Shown piece by piece: positions 34,601-42,605 of a DNA stretch of 43,685 nt; positions within the stretch are counted from its first letter, which is position 1; each line of letters opens with the position of its first letter. The translations under genes were made by a program, and so were the position numbers. The notes under the pieces are model-generated. The model did no database searches and had not been told where the DNA came from. It saw nothing but the letters and a program-made list of their open reading frames with translations. Source of the DNA: Deltaproteobacteria bacterium (lineage in GTDB: Bacteria > Myxococcota > JACRCW01 > JAFGSX01); contig JAFGSX010000061.1 in the NCBI GenBank assembly GCA_016934455.1, forward strand, positions 1 through 43,685. Reading direction: 5' to 3'.

Positions 34601-37507
34601 GACGGCTGGGCGTCGTGGCAGCGCACCGACAGCGACCATGTAGACCTGGTGCCGGACCGGCGCAGCTACCGGGTCGGCGACGTGGCCAAGGTGCTGGTCA
34701 AGAGCCCCTATCCCGAGGCCGACGCGCTGCTCAGCGTCGAGCGCGCCGGCGTGTTGAGCACGCGGCTGGTGCACCTGACCGGATCGGCGGTCGCGCTCGA
34801 GGTGCCGATCGGCGAGGAGATGGTGCCCAACGTCTACGTCGGCGTGGTCATCGCGCGCGGCCGGGTCGGCAAGGAGCAGGGCATCGAGGTGGGCGACGAT
34901 CCGGGGCGGCCGGCGGTGCGGATCGGATACACCGAGCTAAAGGTCGACAAGCAGAGCAAGCGGCTGGCGGTCTCGGTGCAGGCCGACGCCGAGAACAAGC
35001 GGCCGCGCGACAAGGTGCGGCTCGAGCTCAAGGTCAGCGATCACCGCGGTCAGGGCCGGCCGGCCGAGCTGACGGTGTGGGCGGTCAACGAATCCGTGCT
35101 GCGGCTGACCGGCTACCGGCTGCCCGATCTGGTCGAGCGCATCATCCAGCCGTTCTCGCTCTCGGTGCGCATCGGCGAGCCGCTGATCCACCTGGTGCTG
35201 GCGCGGGTCTACGGCGAGAAGGGTGCCTCCCCCGGCGGTGGCGGCGGCGGCGATTTTGTCGGCAGCGAGCTGCGCTCGCGCTTCAAGACCACGCCGCTGT
35301 TCGAGCCGAGCGTGATCACCGACGAGCACGGCGTGGCCCGGCTCGAGTTCGAGCTGCCCGACAACCTGACCACCTACCGCATCATGGCGCTGGCCACGAC
35401 CAAGGGCGACCAGTTCGGGGCCGGCGAGACCAGGGTGGTGGTCAGCAAACCGCTGCTGGCGCGGCCGGCCATGCCGCGCATCGCCCGCGTCGGCGACAAG
35501 ATCGAGGCCGGCGTCGTGGTGCAGACGGTCGGCGCCGCGATCGATAGCGCCGAGGTCTCGGTCGAGGCGCGCGGCCTGACCCTGACCGGACCGGCGCAGC
35601 GCACGGTGTCGGTCCAGGGCGGGACGCCGGTGGAGGTGCGCTTCGCGTTCATCGCCGAGCGGGCGGGGACCGCCGATCTGGTGTTCAAGGTCCGGGGCGG
35701 CAGCGAGAGCGACGCCGTGCTCGAGCGGATCCCGGTCCTGCTGCCGGTTTCGCTCGAGGCGGTCGCCGCCTACGGCGACACCGCCGACCGCTCCAGCGAG
35801 GGGCTGGTGCCGCCGGGAGGCGTGCGGCCGGGCGTCGGCGGGCTCGAGATCTCGCTGGCGTCGACCGCGCTGGGCAACTTCGACGAGGGCATGCGCCAGC
35901 TCGTGCGCTATCCGTACGGATGTCTCGAGCAGCTCGCCAGCCGGCTGGTGCCCTTCATCGCGCTGCGCGAGCTGTATGGCGCCTTTGGCGTACCCTACAG
36001 CGGCGCCGACGGCGCCGAGGAGGACGCGCGCGCCGAGCCGGCGGTGCCCGACTGGCTGCGCGGCGTCGATCTGGCGGGGATCACCGATCCGGACGAGATC
36101 GTGCGTCGCACCGTGCGCGCGATCGAGCAGCTTCAGACCGAGCAGGGCGGCTTTCGCTACTGGCCCGAGTCGCGCTGCGCCGATCCGTGGGCCTCTGCCT
36201 ACGCGCTGCTGGCGCTGGCGCGCGCGGCCGAGGTGCAGTACCCGGTGCGCTCCGACGTGCTCGACAAGGCCAAGAGCTACCTGAGCGGCACCGTGGCCGC
36301 GGGAAAATGCAGCGACTGCGGGTTCGGTTGCTGGCCGCCCGACGACGGGACGCGGGTCTTCGCGCTGTATGCGCTGGCGCGCGCCGGCGCCGCCGTGCCG
36401 TCGTACTATCCAGAGCTGTTCGCCCGCCGCGCCGGGCTGTCGCTGTCGACGCGAGCCATGCTCGCCAACGCCATTCTCAACGGCGGCGGCGACACCGCCC
36501 AGGGCCAGCGGTTGCTCGACGAGATCATGAGCAACGCCAAGCAGTCGCCCGCCGACGTCCACTTCGAGCAGTCGGCGGTGAGCCCCTGGGAGGGGATCTT
36601 CAACTCGCACGGTCGCACCACCGCGCTGGTGCTCGAGACGCTGGTGCGGCGCGAGCCGAGCCACCCGTTCGTGGCCAAGATGGCGCACTACCTGGGCACG
36701 GTGCGGCGGGGCGACGGCACCTTCCGCAGCACGCAGGAGGCGGCGTTCGCCCTGATCGCGTTGACCGAGGTGGTGCGGGCCAAGGAGCGCGAGGCGCCCG
36801 ACTTTGTCGGCACGGTGATGTTGGGCGGGCAGGCGCTGGTGAGCGAGCCGTTCCGGGGGCGAGATCTGGCGGTGCGGCGCACCCTGGTGCCGGTGGACAA
36901 GCTGGGCGCGGCCGGCAGCCAGTTGCCGCTGGTCTTCAGCAAGCAGGGGCAGGGCGTGCTCTACTACGGCGCGCTGCTTCGCTACGCGCCGAGCGCGCTG
37001 CCGACCGATCCGCTCGACCAGGGCATCGCCGTGCAGCGCTGGTTCGAGCCGCTGGCCGGAGGCGGCCAGGCCGACAGCTTTGCCGCCGGCGAGCTGGTGC
37101 GGGTCAGGCTGCGGGTGGCGAGCGCCAGCGAGCGCAACTACGTGGTGGTCGACGTGCCGCTGCCCGCGGGGCTGGAGGCGGTCGATCCGTCGCTGGCGTC
37201 GTCGGCGCAGAACCGCGCTGCCGACGGGGAGGAGGACGAGGACGACGAGGGCGACGAGGCCGACGATTCGCCGTATCGCTATGCCTTCTACTCGCCCTGG
37301 TCGCACGTGGAGCAGCGCGACGACCGCGTGCTCTATTTCGCGGACCGGCTGCTGCCCGGCATCCACGAGGTGAGCTTCGTGGCGCGCGCCACCACGCCGG
37401 GCGACTTCGTGCTCAAGCCGGCGCAGGCCGAGGAGATGTACGCGCCCGAGGTGTTCGGGCGCTCGCGCGGAGGCAGGTTCGCGGTGACGGTCGGCGAAGG
37501 GAAGTGA
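31625..37507 (+). CDS. Bacterial alpha-2-macroglobulin lipoprotein (YfhM type)
   Basis: The 1960-residue protein is a periplasmic protease trap. The lipobox is TVTAC (Cys22). Successive MG beta domains follow, including YRPGEQVHVKGVLRYR of the MG domain before the bait. A glycine-rich bait-like segment (SPGGGGGGDF, near 1200-1212) precedes PDNLTTYRIMALATT of the A2M core. The thioester motif is intact: Cys1433-Leu-Glu-Gln1436 in PYGCLEQ. The helical thioester domain extends to about 1720, followed by a receptor-like domain with an acidic run (EEDEDDEGDE). It is about 300 residues longer than E. coli YfhM. AGGAGG precedes the ATG. The pbpC gene follows five bases on, the classic pairing in which PBP1C repairs wall damaged during attack. 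Confidence 0.95.
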   Translation: MSRRHGCLRSVSAALVLTVTACSQCGRSDRRLKPLPAPPALDLKASSTASAPLKVVIATPTQPDQHGEVRPAVTFSKPIVALGAVEQMQRRLPMIAVEPPVAGEWKWIGSSTVEFAPRDRLPLATAFKLTVAAGVTALDGSRLAQPFSWQFSTVKPELRSVEPDDRWAWLRPDQVFELRFNQRVRDLAQHVALQVGDHPLGVDLVKEIDERAEAIARRKEHRRPAQLEVWELRRLGFRYQIKAKQPLPLDREVVLTVAADLAGVEGTLTLGEAKTRDYRSYGPMRIARAEGCRHPTWDDEPRCTHGPIVLVLSNRADVKTLKPLLSIEPKVEINWAGVESYLPESRDCGYRDCSPFVTLPGRYQAGVRYTIKVAAGLVDEFGQKAPAFEGQVQLDDLRPTFRLGPGQALLEAERDGALPIESANVKRGEFDLWLLTPAEMAQALSSLDSGQREPAPPNRAPLHLGLDLRGTRNALRWTPLKLREALPEGKRSGLFFVQGWSPDLPFDRGPRPKQYVLAQITDLAVHTKLGPKSGVAWVTRLSTGKPVGGAELTLFDAKGARRWSGTSDASGVARVPGTVELLGEDPKKPWSIPFALVAARLDDDVGVTLSTWQGDLSPWAFSLDGEWASRRPDGLGALFSERGIYRPGEQVHVKGVLRYRSVGDLRNPAGAPVTLVIEDSRGKEIERRSVKLSAYGTFATTVEIGAEAPLGYYGMTARAAVLGTKLETRGQFRVAEFRPPPFQVDVTAPAAQLIAGERIRAQVAARYLFGAAMAQAGAHWTAVRRSTDFEPPGEPAFAFGVRTWWGGDDEPAASSGTFGGGDAVTDAEGAFAVDVGVAEAPANRTWEYTVEAEVADVSRQRVANRATVTVHPAAYYAGVKPASEGFGVVGEPARVELIACKPDGERQAKVAIDLKVKRRVWKSIRQKGSGGEYFTDSEPEETVVHSCQVRTEATPVVCEFKPEKGGLHVLEATLKDEQGRQQTTRTGFYVVGDGWASWQRTDSDHVDLVPDRRSYRVGDVAKVLVKSPYPEADALLSVERAGVLSTRLVHLTGSAVALEVPIGEEMVPNVYVGVVIARGRVGKEQGIEVGDDPGRPAVRIGYTELKVDKQSKRLAVSVQADAENKRPRDKVRLELKVSDHRGQGRPAELTVWAVNESVLRLTGYRLPDLVERIIQPFSLSVRIGEPLIHLVLARVYGEKGASPGGGGGGDFVGSELRSRFKTTPLFEPSVITDEHGVARLEFELPDNLTTYRIMALATTKGDQFGAGETRVVVSKPLLARPAMPRIARVGDKIEAGVVVQTVGAAIDSAEVSVEARGLTLTGPAQRTVSVQGGTPVEVRFAFIAERAGTADLVFKVRGGSESDAVLERIPVLLPVSLEAVAAYGDTADRSSEGLVPPGGVRPGVGGLEISLASTALGNFDEGMRQLVRYPYGCLEQLASRLVPFIALRELYGAFGVPYSGADGAEEDARAEPAVPDWLRGVDLAGITDPDEIVRRTVRAIEQLQTEQGGFRYWPESRCADPWASAYALLALARAAEVQYPVRSDVLDKAKSYLSGTVAAGKCSDCGFGCWPPDDGTRVFALYALARAGAAVPSYYPELFARRAGLSLSTRAMLANAILNGGGDTAQGQRLLDEIMSNAKQSPADVHFEQSAVSPWEGIFNSHGRTTALVLETLVRREPSHPFVAKMAHYLGTVRRGDGTFRSTQEAAFALIALTEVVRAKEREAPDFVGTVMLGGQALVSEPFRGRDLAVRRTLVPVDKLGAAGSQLPLVFSKQGQGVLYYGALLRYAPSALPTDPLDQGIAVQRWFEPLAGGGQADSFAAGELVRVRLRVASASERNYVVVDVPLPAGLEAVDPSLASSAQNRAADGEEDEDDEGDEADDSPYRYAFYSPWSHVEQRDDRVLYFADRLLPGIHEVSFVARATTPGDFVLKPAQAEEMYAPEVFGRSRGGRFAVTVGEGK

Positions 37508-37511
37508 CGAC

Positions 37512-39830
37512 TTGAGGTCCATTTCTAGGCGGATTGCGAACCTCGCATCGATCGCGGCGGTCGTCCCAACCGTCGCCGCCGCGATGTTCGTGCTCTGGCC
37601 GCTGCCGCCCGAACTGCTGGCCAAGGACGGCGTGACGTCGCTGCGCGTGCTCGACCGCAACGGCGTGCTGCTGCGCGAGCTGCGCTCGGGCGAGGGCGGT
37701 CGCAGCGCGCCGCTGGCCGGGCCGCTGCCCCGGCACGTCGTCGACGCCTTGGTGGCGGCCGAGGACCGCCGTTTCTTCTCTCATCCGGGCGTCGATCCGC
37801 TGGCCATGGCCCGGGCTGCGGTGCAGAACGCGCGCGCCGGCCGCGTGGTCAGCGGCGCCTCGACCATCACCCAGCAGCTCGCGCGGCGGCTCAGGCCGCG
37901 GCCGCGCACCCTGGCCGGCAAGGCCGGCGAGGCGCTGTGGGCGCTGCGGCTGACCGCGCACCTGCCGCGCGAGCGCATCCTGCGCGAGTACCTCGACCGC
38001 GTTCCTCTCGGCAACGGGCTGTTCGGCGTGGCGGCCGCCGCGCAGTTCTACTTCGACCGGCCCGCCGACAAGCTCTCGCTCGGCCAGGCCGCGCTGCTCG
38101 CCGGCATGGCAGGCTCGCCGGCCAGCCGCGATCCCTTTCGCCATCCCGCAGCGGCGCGGCGCTGGCAGCAGCGCGTGCTCGGCCAGATGCAGCGGCTCGG
38201 TCTGGCCGACGGCGAGGCGCTGCGCGTGGCGCGTAGCTCAGCGCTCGATCTGGCGCGAACCGAGCGGGCGTTTCGGGCGCCGCACTTCGTGGCGCAGCTC
38301 GTGCGATCGCTGCCGGCGCGCGGGCTGGAGACCGCGGCGCGCATCGAGACCACTCTCGACGCCGAATTGCAGCGCGACGTCGAGGCGATCGTGGACGAGG
38401 AGCTGACCGGCCTGGTCGGCAACCGCGTCGGCCAGGCGGCGGCGATCGTGGTCGACAACCAGAGCGGCGAGGTGCTGGCCTATCTCGGCTCGGCCGATTT
38501 CTTCGACGCCGACGGCGGCCAGAACGACGGCGTGCGCGCGCTGCGGCAGCCGGGCAGCGCGCTCAAGCCGTTTGCCTACGCGCTGGCGCTGGCGTCGGGG
38601 TACACGCCGGCGACCCTGCTCTCGGACGTCGAGACCCGGCTCGCCACGCCGAGCGGCGCCTACGTTCCGCACAACTACGACCGCCGCGCCCACGGCCCGA
38701 TTCGGCTGCGCGCGGCGCTGGCCAACAGCTACAACGTGCCCGCGGTGCGGTTGGTCGAGCGGCTCGGCCCGGATCGGCTGCTCGGGTTGCTGCGGCGGGC
38801 GGGATTCGACTCGCTGACCGAGGAGGCGTCGCACTACGGCGTCGGCCTGGTGCTGGGCAACGGCGACGTCAGCCTGTACGAGCTGGCGCGCGCCTATCGC
38901 GGGCTGGCGGCCGGCGGCGTGGTCAAGCCGCTGGTCGAGATGCGCGCGGCCTTCGACGCCGCGGGCGCGCCGCTGCCGGTGCCGGTCGAGCTGGCGCCGA
39001 GGCGGTTCGTGCGGCGCGAGGCGGCGCAGCTCGTCGTCGACATTCTGTCCGACGAGACCGCCAAGGCGCCTGCCTTTGGCTTTGAAAATGCGCTGCGGTT
39101 GCCGTTTCCGGTGGCGGCCAAGACCGGCACCAGCCGCGCCCACGTCGACAACTGGACCGTGGGGTTCACGGCCGAGCGCACGGTGGCGGTCTGGGTCGGC
39201 AATTTCGACGGCACACCCATGCACCGGGTCTCGGGCATCACCGGCGCCGGCCCGGTCTTCAAGCGCATCATGCTGCGCGCCATGCAGGGGATGGCAGCGG
39301 CTCCGCTGGTCGATCGCGCGCGCTTCGAGAGCGCGCAGATCTGCCCGCTCTCGGGCGCGCTGGCCGGGCCGCACTGCCCGGGCCGGCAGCTCGAGATCTT
39401 CGCGCCGGGCACGGCGCCCAGCGAGCGCTGCGCCATGCACGGCAGCCGGCTGGTCGCCGGCAGGCCGCAGCCCGTGCTCGAGCTCGGGCCCGAGTACCAC
39501 GCCTGGGCGCGCGACGAGGGCCTGGCCATCGCGGCCTGGACGGACGGTCCGCTCGACGGTGAGCCGCGCGCCAGCCTGATCGCGCCTGCCAGCGGCGACG
39601 AGTACCTGATCGATCCGGGCTATCCGCTGGCCGACCAGTCGATTCCGGTGCGGGCGCTGGTGCGCGGTGCGCTGGACGCGGTCGAGCTGCGGCTCGACGA
39701 CGGCACCCGCCTGGCGCTCGGCCCACCCTATGCGACGCGGGTGCCGGCGCAGCCGGGCCGCCACCGGATCGAGCTGTGGTTGCCAGGTTCTGGCGAGCCG
39801 AGCGCGAGCGCGGAATACGTGGTGAGATAG
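37512..39830 (+). CDS. pbpC: Penicillin-binding protein 1C (bifunctional)
   Basis: The 772-residue inner-membrane protein has an N-terminal membrane anchor (about 9-30), a GT51 glycosyltransferase domain (catalytic Glu84 in AAEDRRFFSHPG; GASTITQQL at 115-123) and a transpeptidase domain with S349-A-L-K352, S406-Y-N408 and K537-T-G539. A C-terminal BiPBP_C-type beta domain follows from about 690. It polymerises and crosslinks peptidoglycan. The start is a TTG at 37512 behind AAGGGAAG; no ATG lies before the anchor. It is translated right after the alpha-2-macroglobulin gene, as in many Gram-negative bacteria. Confidence 0.95.
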   Translation: MRSISRRIANLASIAAVVPTVAAAMFVLWPLPPELLAKDGVTSLRVLDRNGVLLRELRSGEGGRSAPLAGPLPRHVVDALVAAEDRRFFSHPGVDPLAMARAAVQNARAGRVVSGASTITQQLARRLRPRPRTLAGKAGEALWALRLTAHLPRERILREYLDRVPLGNGLFGVAAAAQFYFDRPADKLSLGQAALLAGMAGSPASRDPFRHPAAARRWQQRVLGQMQRLGLADGEALRVARSSALDLARTERAFRAPHFVAQLVRSLPARGLETAARIETTLDAELQRDVEAIVDEELTGLVGNRVGQAAAIVVDNQSGEVLAYLGSADFFDADGGQNDGVRALRQPGSALKPFAYALALASGYTPATLLSDVETRLATPSGAYVPHNYDRRAHGPIRLRAALANSYNVPAVRLVERLGPDRLLGLLRRAGFDSLTEEASHYGVGLVLGNGDVSLYELARAYRGLAAGGVVKPLVEMRAAFDAAGAPLPVPVELAPRRFVRREAAQLVVDILSDETAKAPAFGFENALRLPFPVAAKTGTSRAHVDNWTVGFTAERTVAVWVGNFDGTPMHRVSGITGAGPVFKRIMLRAMQGMAAAPLVDRARFESAQICPLSGALAGPHCPGRQLEIFAPGTAPSERCAMHGSRLVAGRPQPVLELGPEYHAWARDEGLAIAAWTDGPLDGEPRASLIAPASGDEYLIDPGYPLADQSIPVRALVRGALDAVELRLDDGTRLALGPPYATRVPAQPGRHRIELWLPGSGEPSASAEYVVR

Positions 39831-39859
39831 GCAGGGCATTGCCGCGCGCGCGAGCGATC

Positions 39860-39868
39860 TGGTATTCT
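39860..39868 (+). promoter_or_regulatory. Extended -10 promoter with downstream hairpin
   Basis: TGGTATTCT fits TGnTATTCT. A 6-base hairpin (CGCCGC at 39877-39882, GCGGCG at 39888-39893) lies in the would-be 5' leader just before the GGAGGG ribosome-binding site of the next gene, and could modulate stability or translation. Confidence 0.4.
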
Positions 39869-39911
39869 CCCTCCTTCGCCGCATCACGCGGCGTCCCCTT
39901 TGGAGGGCAAC

Positions 39912-40373
39912 ATGGTCACCAAGATCAACTCGACGCTCAGACAGATCAAGCAGGATGGCCGCATCGACAAGAAAGACGTCGAGCTGCTGGTCAAGGTCGC
40001 TGCCGACGGCCGGGGCATCACAAAGGCCGAAGCCGCAGCTCTGCACAAGCTGCGCGAGTCGAACGCAGACCTGTTCACCCGCGCCGCGCGCGAGGGCTTT
40101 GACAACTTCCTCAAGGCAATGGATCAGTCGTGGTCGCCGGGCAAGCGCGTGCACCTCCCCGGCCTCGACGACGCCAAGGCCAAAGAGCTGCTGAGGGCCG
40201 ACCCCCGCGCTGCCATCTACACCGGCCGCACCGGCAGCAGCGGCAAGGGCGGTTCCACGCCGAGCGTGCCACCGCGGCCGTCCCGGCCGTCCACGGGCAA
40301 GGGTGGCAGCGTGACCCCGAGGCCGCCGCGGCCTCCGGTGACGCCTCCTCCGGTGAGCCGCCCGGGCAAGTGA
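39912..40373 (+). CDS. Small protein with EF-hand-like repeats and proline-rich tail
   Basis: The 153-residue protein has two similar helix-loop-helix-like units near the N-terminus (QDGRIDKKDVELL and ADGRGITKAEAAAL), reminiscent of EF-hand or dockerin pairs, though the calcium ligand positions are incomplete. A helical segment follows to about 100. The last 45 residues are low complexity, rich in Pro, Gly, Ser, Lys and Arg (PPRPSRPS, PRPPRPPVTPPP). No signal peptide is seen. GGAGGG is the ribosome-binding site, favouring the ATG at 39912. The family is not recognised. It is followed five bases later by the YrdC-like gene. Confidence 0.68.
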   Translation: MVTKINSTLRQIKQDGRIDKKDVELLVKVAADGRGITKAEAAALHKLRESNADLFTRAAREGFDNFLKAMDQSWSPGKRVHLPGLDDAKAKELLRADPRAAIYTGRTGSSGKGGSTPSVPPRPSRPSTGKGGSVTPRPPRPPVTPPPVSRPGK

Positions 40374-40377
40374 CGAT

Positions 40378-40956
40378 TTGGATCTCTACTTCGGTGCAGA
40401 CCGGGCGGCCGCCTGGACGCTCTGGATCCGACGTCTGACCTGCGGGCAGGTGGCCATCCTCCCCACCGATACTATCTACGGCCTGAGCGCAAATGCCTGG
40501 GACGCGCGCGCGGTTCGCCGCATCGGCGAGTTCAAGCGCCGGCGCCGGTCGTCGACGGTGATCCCGCACAGCACCGAGTGGGCGCGATCGCTGGTCCATC
40601 CGCGCGCGCGCGCGCTGTTCGACCGGATGTGGGCGCGCTGCTCTCACGAGACGCTGTTGCTCCCCTTTGGCCCGGACCGCGGGGTGGCGCGGCCGGCCCG
40701 CGAGCTGACGCAGAGCGGCCTGATCGGGTTGCGTTTGCCCCGGCACTGGATCGGCCGACTGGTGCGCGACGCCGGGGTGCCCCTGGTGAGCACCAGCGTC
40801 AACCTGTCGGGTCAGCCCCACATGCAGACGCTGGATGATCTGCCTCGCGGCTGGAAGCGGCGCCTGGACTTCACGGTCTTCGAGGGGCCGCTGACCGGCC
40901 GTCCGTCGGCCATACACTTCTACGAGAGCGGCCGCCTGACGCGGCAGGAGCGCTGA
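40378..40956 (+). CDS. Sua5/YciO/YrdC-family protein
   Basis: The 192-residue protein has the family landmarks: PTDTIYGL (29-36), a basic KRRRR run (53-57), STSVNLSG (138-145) and TGRPSAIHF (173-181). Canonical members (TsaC/Sua5) make threonylcarbamoyl-AMP for tRNA t6A. Here the usual KRxxxKP-like segment is altered to KRRRRSST, so a different carbamoyl or nucleotide substrate is possible. The start appears to be TTG, four bases after the previous stop. It is the first of three closely spaced genes (gaps of five and six bases) with the dikinase-like pair, which suggests a shared pathway rather than housekeeping t6A synthesis. Confidence 0.8.
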   Translation: MDLYFGADRAAAWTLWIRRLTCGQVAILPTDTIYGLSANAWDARAVRRIGEFKRRRRSSTVIPHSTEWARSLVHPRARALFDRMWARCSHETLLLPFGPDRGVARPARELTQSGLIGLRLPRHWIGRLVRDAGVPLVSTSVNLSGQPHMQTLDDLPRGWKRRLDFTVFEGPLTGRPSAIHFYESGRLTRQER

Positions 40957-40961
40957 CCGCC

Positions 40962-42599
40962 ATGCCGCAGGTGTGGACGCTGCAAGCGGGCACGCGCTGG
41001 GATCCGGCACAGGTCGGGGGCAAGGCGGCGAGCGTGGCGCGGCTGGCCGGCGTGCCGGGCACCCGTCTGCCGCGCAGCGCGGTGTGGCCGGTGGCGCAGA
41101 TCCAACGCTGGCTCGCGGCTGCGCTCGGAGCCGGCCAGCGCCGGCGCATGGCCAGAGCCTGGGAGCGCGGTGACGACGACCACGAAACGCGTGAGCGGCT
41201 GCAGAACACCGGTGTGCCGATGGCGGTGGCGCGCCGTCTGCGCGCCTGTTTCCGTCACGACGCCGTGCTGATGGTGCGCTCGTCGGCGGTGATGGAGGAC
41301 GGGCAGCAGAGCTCGTTTGCCGGCCACTTCGAGACCAGCGCCTGCACGGCCGACACGCTCGAGGCGGCGCTCGTCCACTGTGCCTGGCACGGCGTGCGCG
41401 CCGCTTTTGTCTACGGCACGCCCGCCCACTGGCCTGCGGCGCGGAGGCTGGAGCGCGCGCTGCGCTCGCTGGCGCTCCTGGTGCAGCGCGCGTCCACGTC
41501 CGAGGTGGCGGGCGTGGTGTTCACCCGCTCGCCCCTGCACCCAGACGCCATGATGGTCGTCGCCGCCTACGGCACCTGCCATGCCGTGGTCGACGGCGCC
41601 TTGCCCGTCGACACCTACGTGGTGTGGCCGGACAGCTCGGAGCTGCAGCTCTCCTACAAGGAGCAGATGACAGTGCTGGTCTCCGATGTCGACAAGCTCT
41701 GGCCCGGGCAGGGCATCGACACGCCGCTGGGAACGGCCACCTTTCTTTTGCCCTACGGACCGCTGCTGGGGCTGGCCACCGTGCCCCGGCACCTGGCCGG
41801 TTATCCCGCGCTGTCGGACGACCAGTTGAGCGAGGTGTGCGGGGCTGCTTCCCTGGTCGCCAAACGCCTGGGGCAACCGATCGACATGGAGTGGTGCATC
41901 GACGAGGGAGACCTGACCCTGCTGCAGGCGCGGCCGGTGACCGCGGTGACCAGCAAGGCGTTTGCGCCGCCCGACCTGAAAGCGCACGGGCGCCTGGCCT
42001 CGCCCGGTGTGGCCTCGGGACCGGCGCGCATCCTCAAGGACCTGGCGCAGGTTCCCCGTGCGATGAGCGGGGACCTTCTCGTGGTCGGCGCCACGGACCC
42101 GGCGTGGCTGCCCGCCTTCTATCGGGCGGCCGGCGTGATCTCGGAGGAGGGGTCGCCGCTGAGCCACACGGCGATCGTGGCGCGCGAGCTCGGCATCCCG
42201 TGCCTGGTGGGGGTGCAGGATGCCACCCGCGGCCGTTTTCTGGACGGCGAATGGCTCAGGCTCGACGCCGACCGGGGGCTGGTGCAGCGCACCGCGGCGG
42301 GCCAGAGACGCGGCCGGGCGTCAGCCACCAGACCGCGTGGGCAGCCGTCGCTGTGCGTCGACCTGCGCTGGATCGACGCGCCCGGGGTCCGGCGGGTGAC
42401 AGCGAGCGCCTTGCTCGACGACTGGCTGCGCCGTGCCCCGGCGGGAGAGCTGAGGCCGGAGCAGGTGCTGGCTCGCTGGCGACAGGTGCGCGCGCGCTGC
42501 CGGCCGCCCGGACCTGCGCTCAAGTGGGATCTGGCGCCGACCGGAGATTCAGCGGAGGCAGCGCTGACGTCGCTGCGCGCGATGCTGGCGCGCGGGTGA
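40962..42599 (+). CDS. PEP synthase/rifampin phosphotransferase-like: ATP-binding and phosphohistidine domains
   Basis: The 545-residue protein has a pyruvate phosphate dikinase-type ATP-binding domain (1-330; VRSSAVMED at 105-113, FAGHFET at 119-125, LLQARPVT at 320-327). A swivelling phosphohistidine domain follows (345-445; GVISEEGSPLSHTAIVAREL with catalytic His402). About 100 unrecognised residues follow. The PEP/pyruvate barrel of true PEP synthase is missing. In rifampin phosphotransferase a large helical substrate domain sits between the two domains; here they are joined by a short linker, and the next gene encodes a helical protein. AGGAG lies 12 bases before the ATG. The substrate is unknown. 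Confidence 0.85.
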   Translation: MPQVWTLQAGTRWDPAQVGGKAASVARLAGVPGTRLPRSAVWPVAQIQRWLAAALGAGQRRRMARAWERGDDDHETRERLQNTGVPMAVARRLRACFRHDAVLMVRSSAVMEDGQQSSFAGHFETSACTADTLEAALVHCAWHGVRAAFVYGTPAHWPAARRLERALRSLALLVQRASTSEVAGVVFTRSPLHPDAMMVVAAYGTCHAVVDGALPVDTYVVWPDSSELQLSYKEQMTVLVSDVDKLWPGQGIDTPLGTATFLLPYGPLLGLATVPRHLAGYPALSDDQLSEVCGAASLVAKRLGQPIDMEWCIDEGDLTLLQARPVTAVTSKAFAPPDLKAHGRLASPGVASGPARILKDLAQVPRAMSGDLLVVGATDPAWLPAFYRAAGVISEEGSPLSHTAIVARELGIPCLVGVQDATRGRFLDGEWLRLDADRGLVQRTAAGQRRGRASATRPRGQPSLCVDLRWIDAPGVRRVTASALLDDWLRRAPAGELRPEQVLARWRQVRARCRPPGPALKWDLAPTGDSAEAALTSLRAMLARG

Positions 42600-42605
42600 A
42601 GGTCC

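Noticed and set aside
31601-37660. Two very long minus-strand open frames opposite the alpha-2-macroglobulin gene
   Set aside because: The plus strand encodes recognised domains and a thioester motif throughout; the antisense frames are Arg/Ala-rich shadows.
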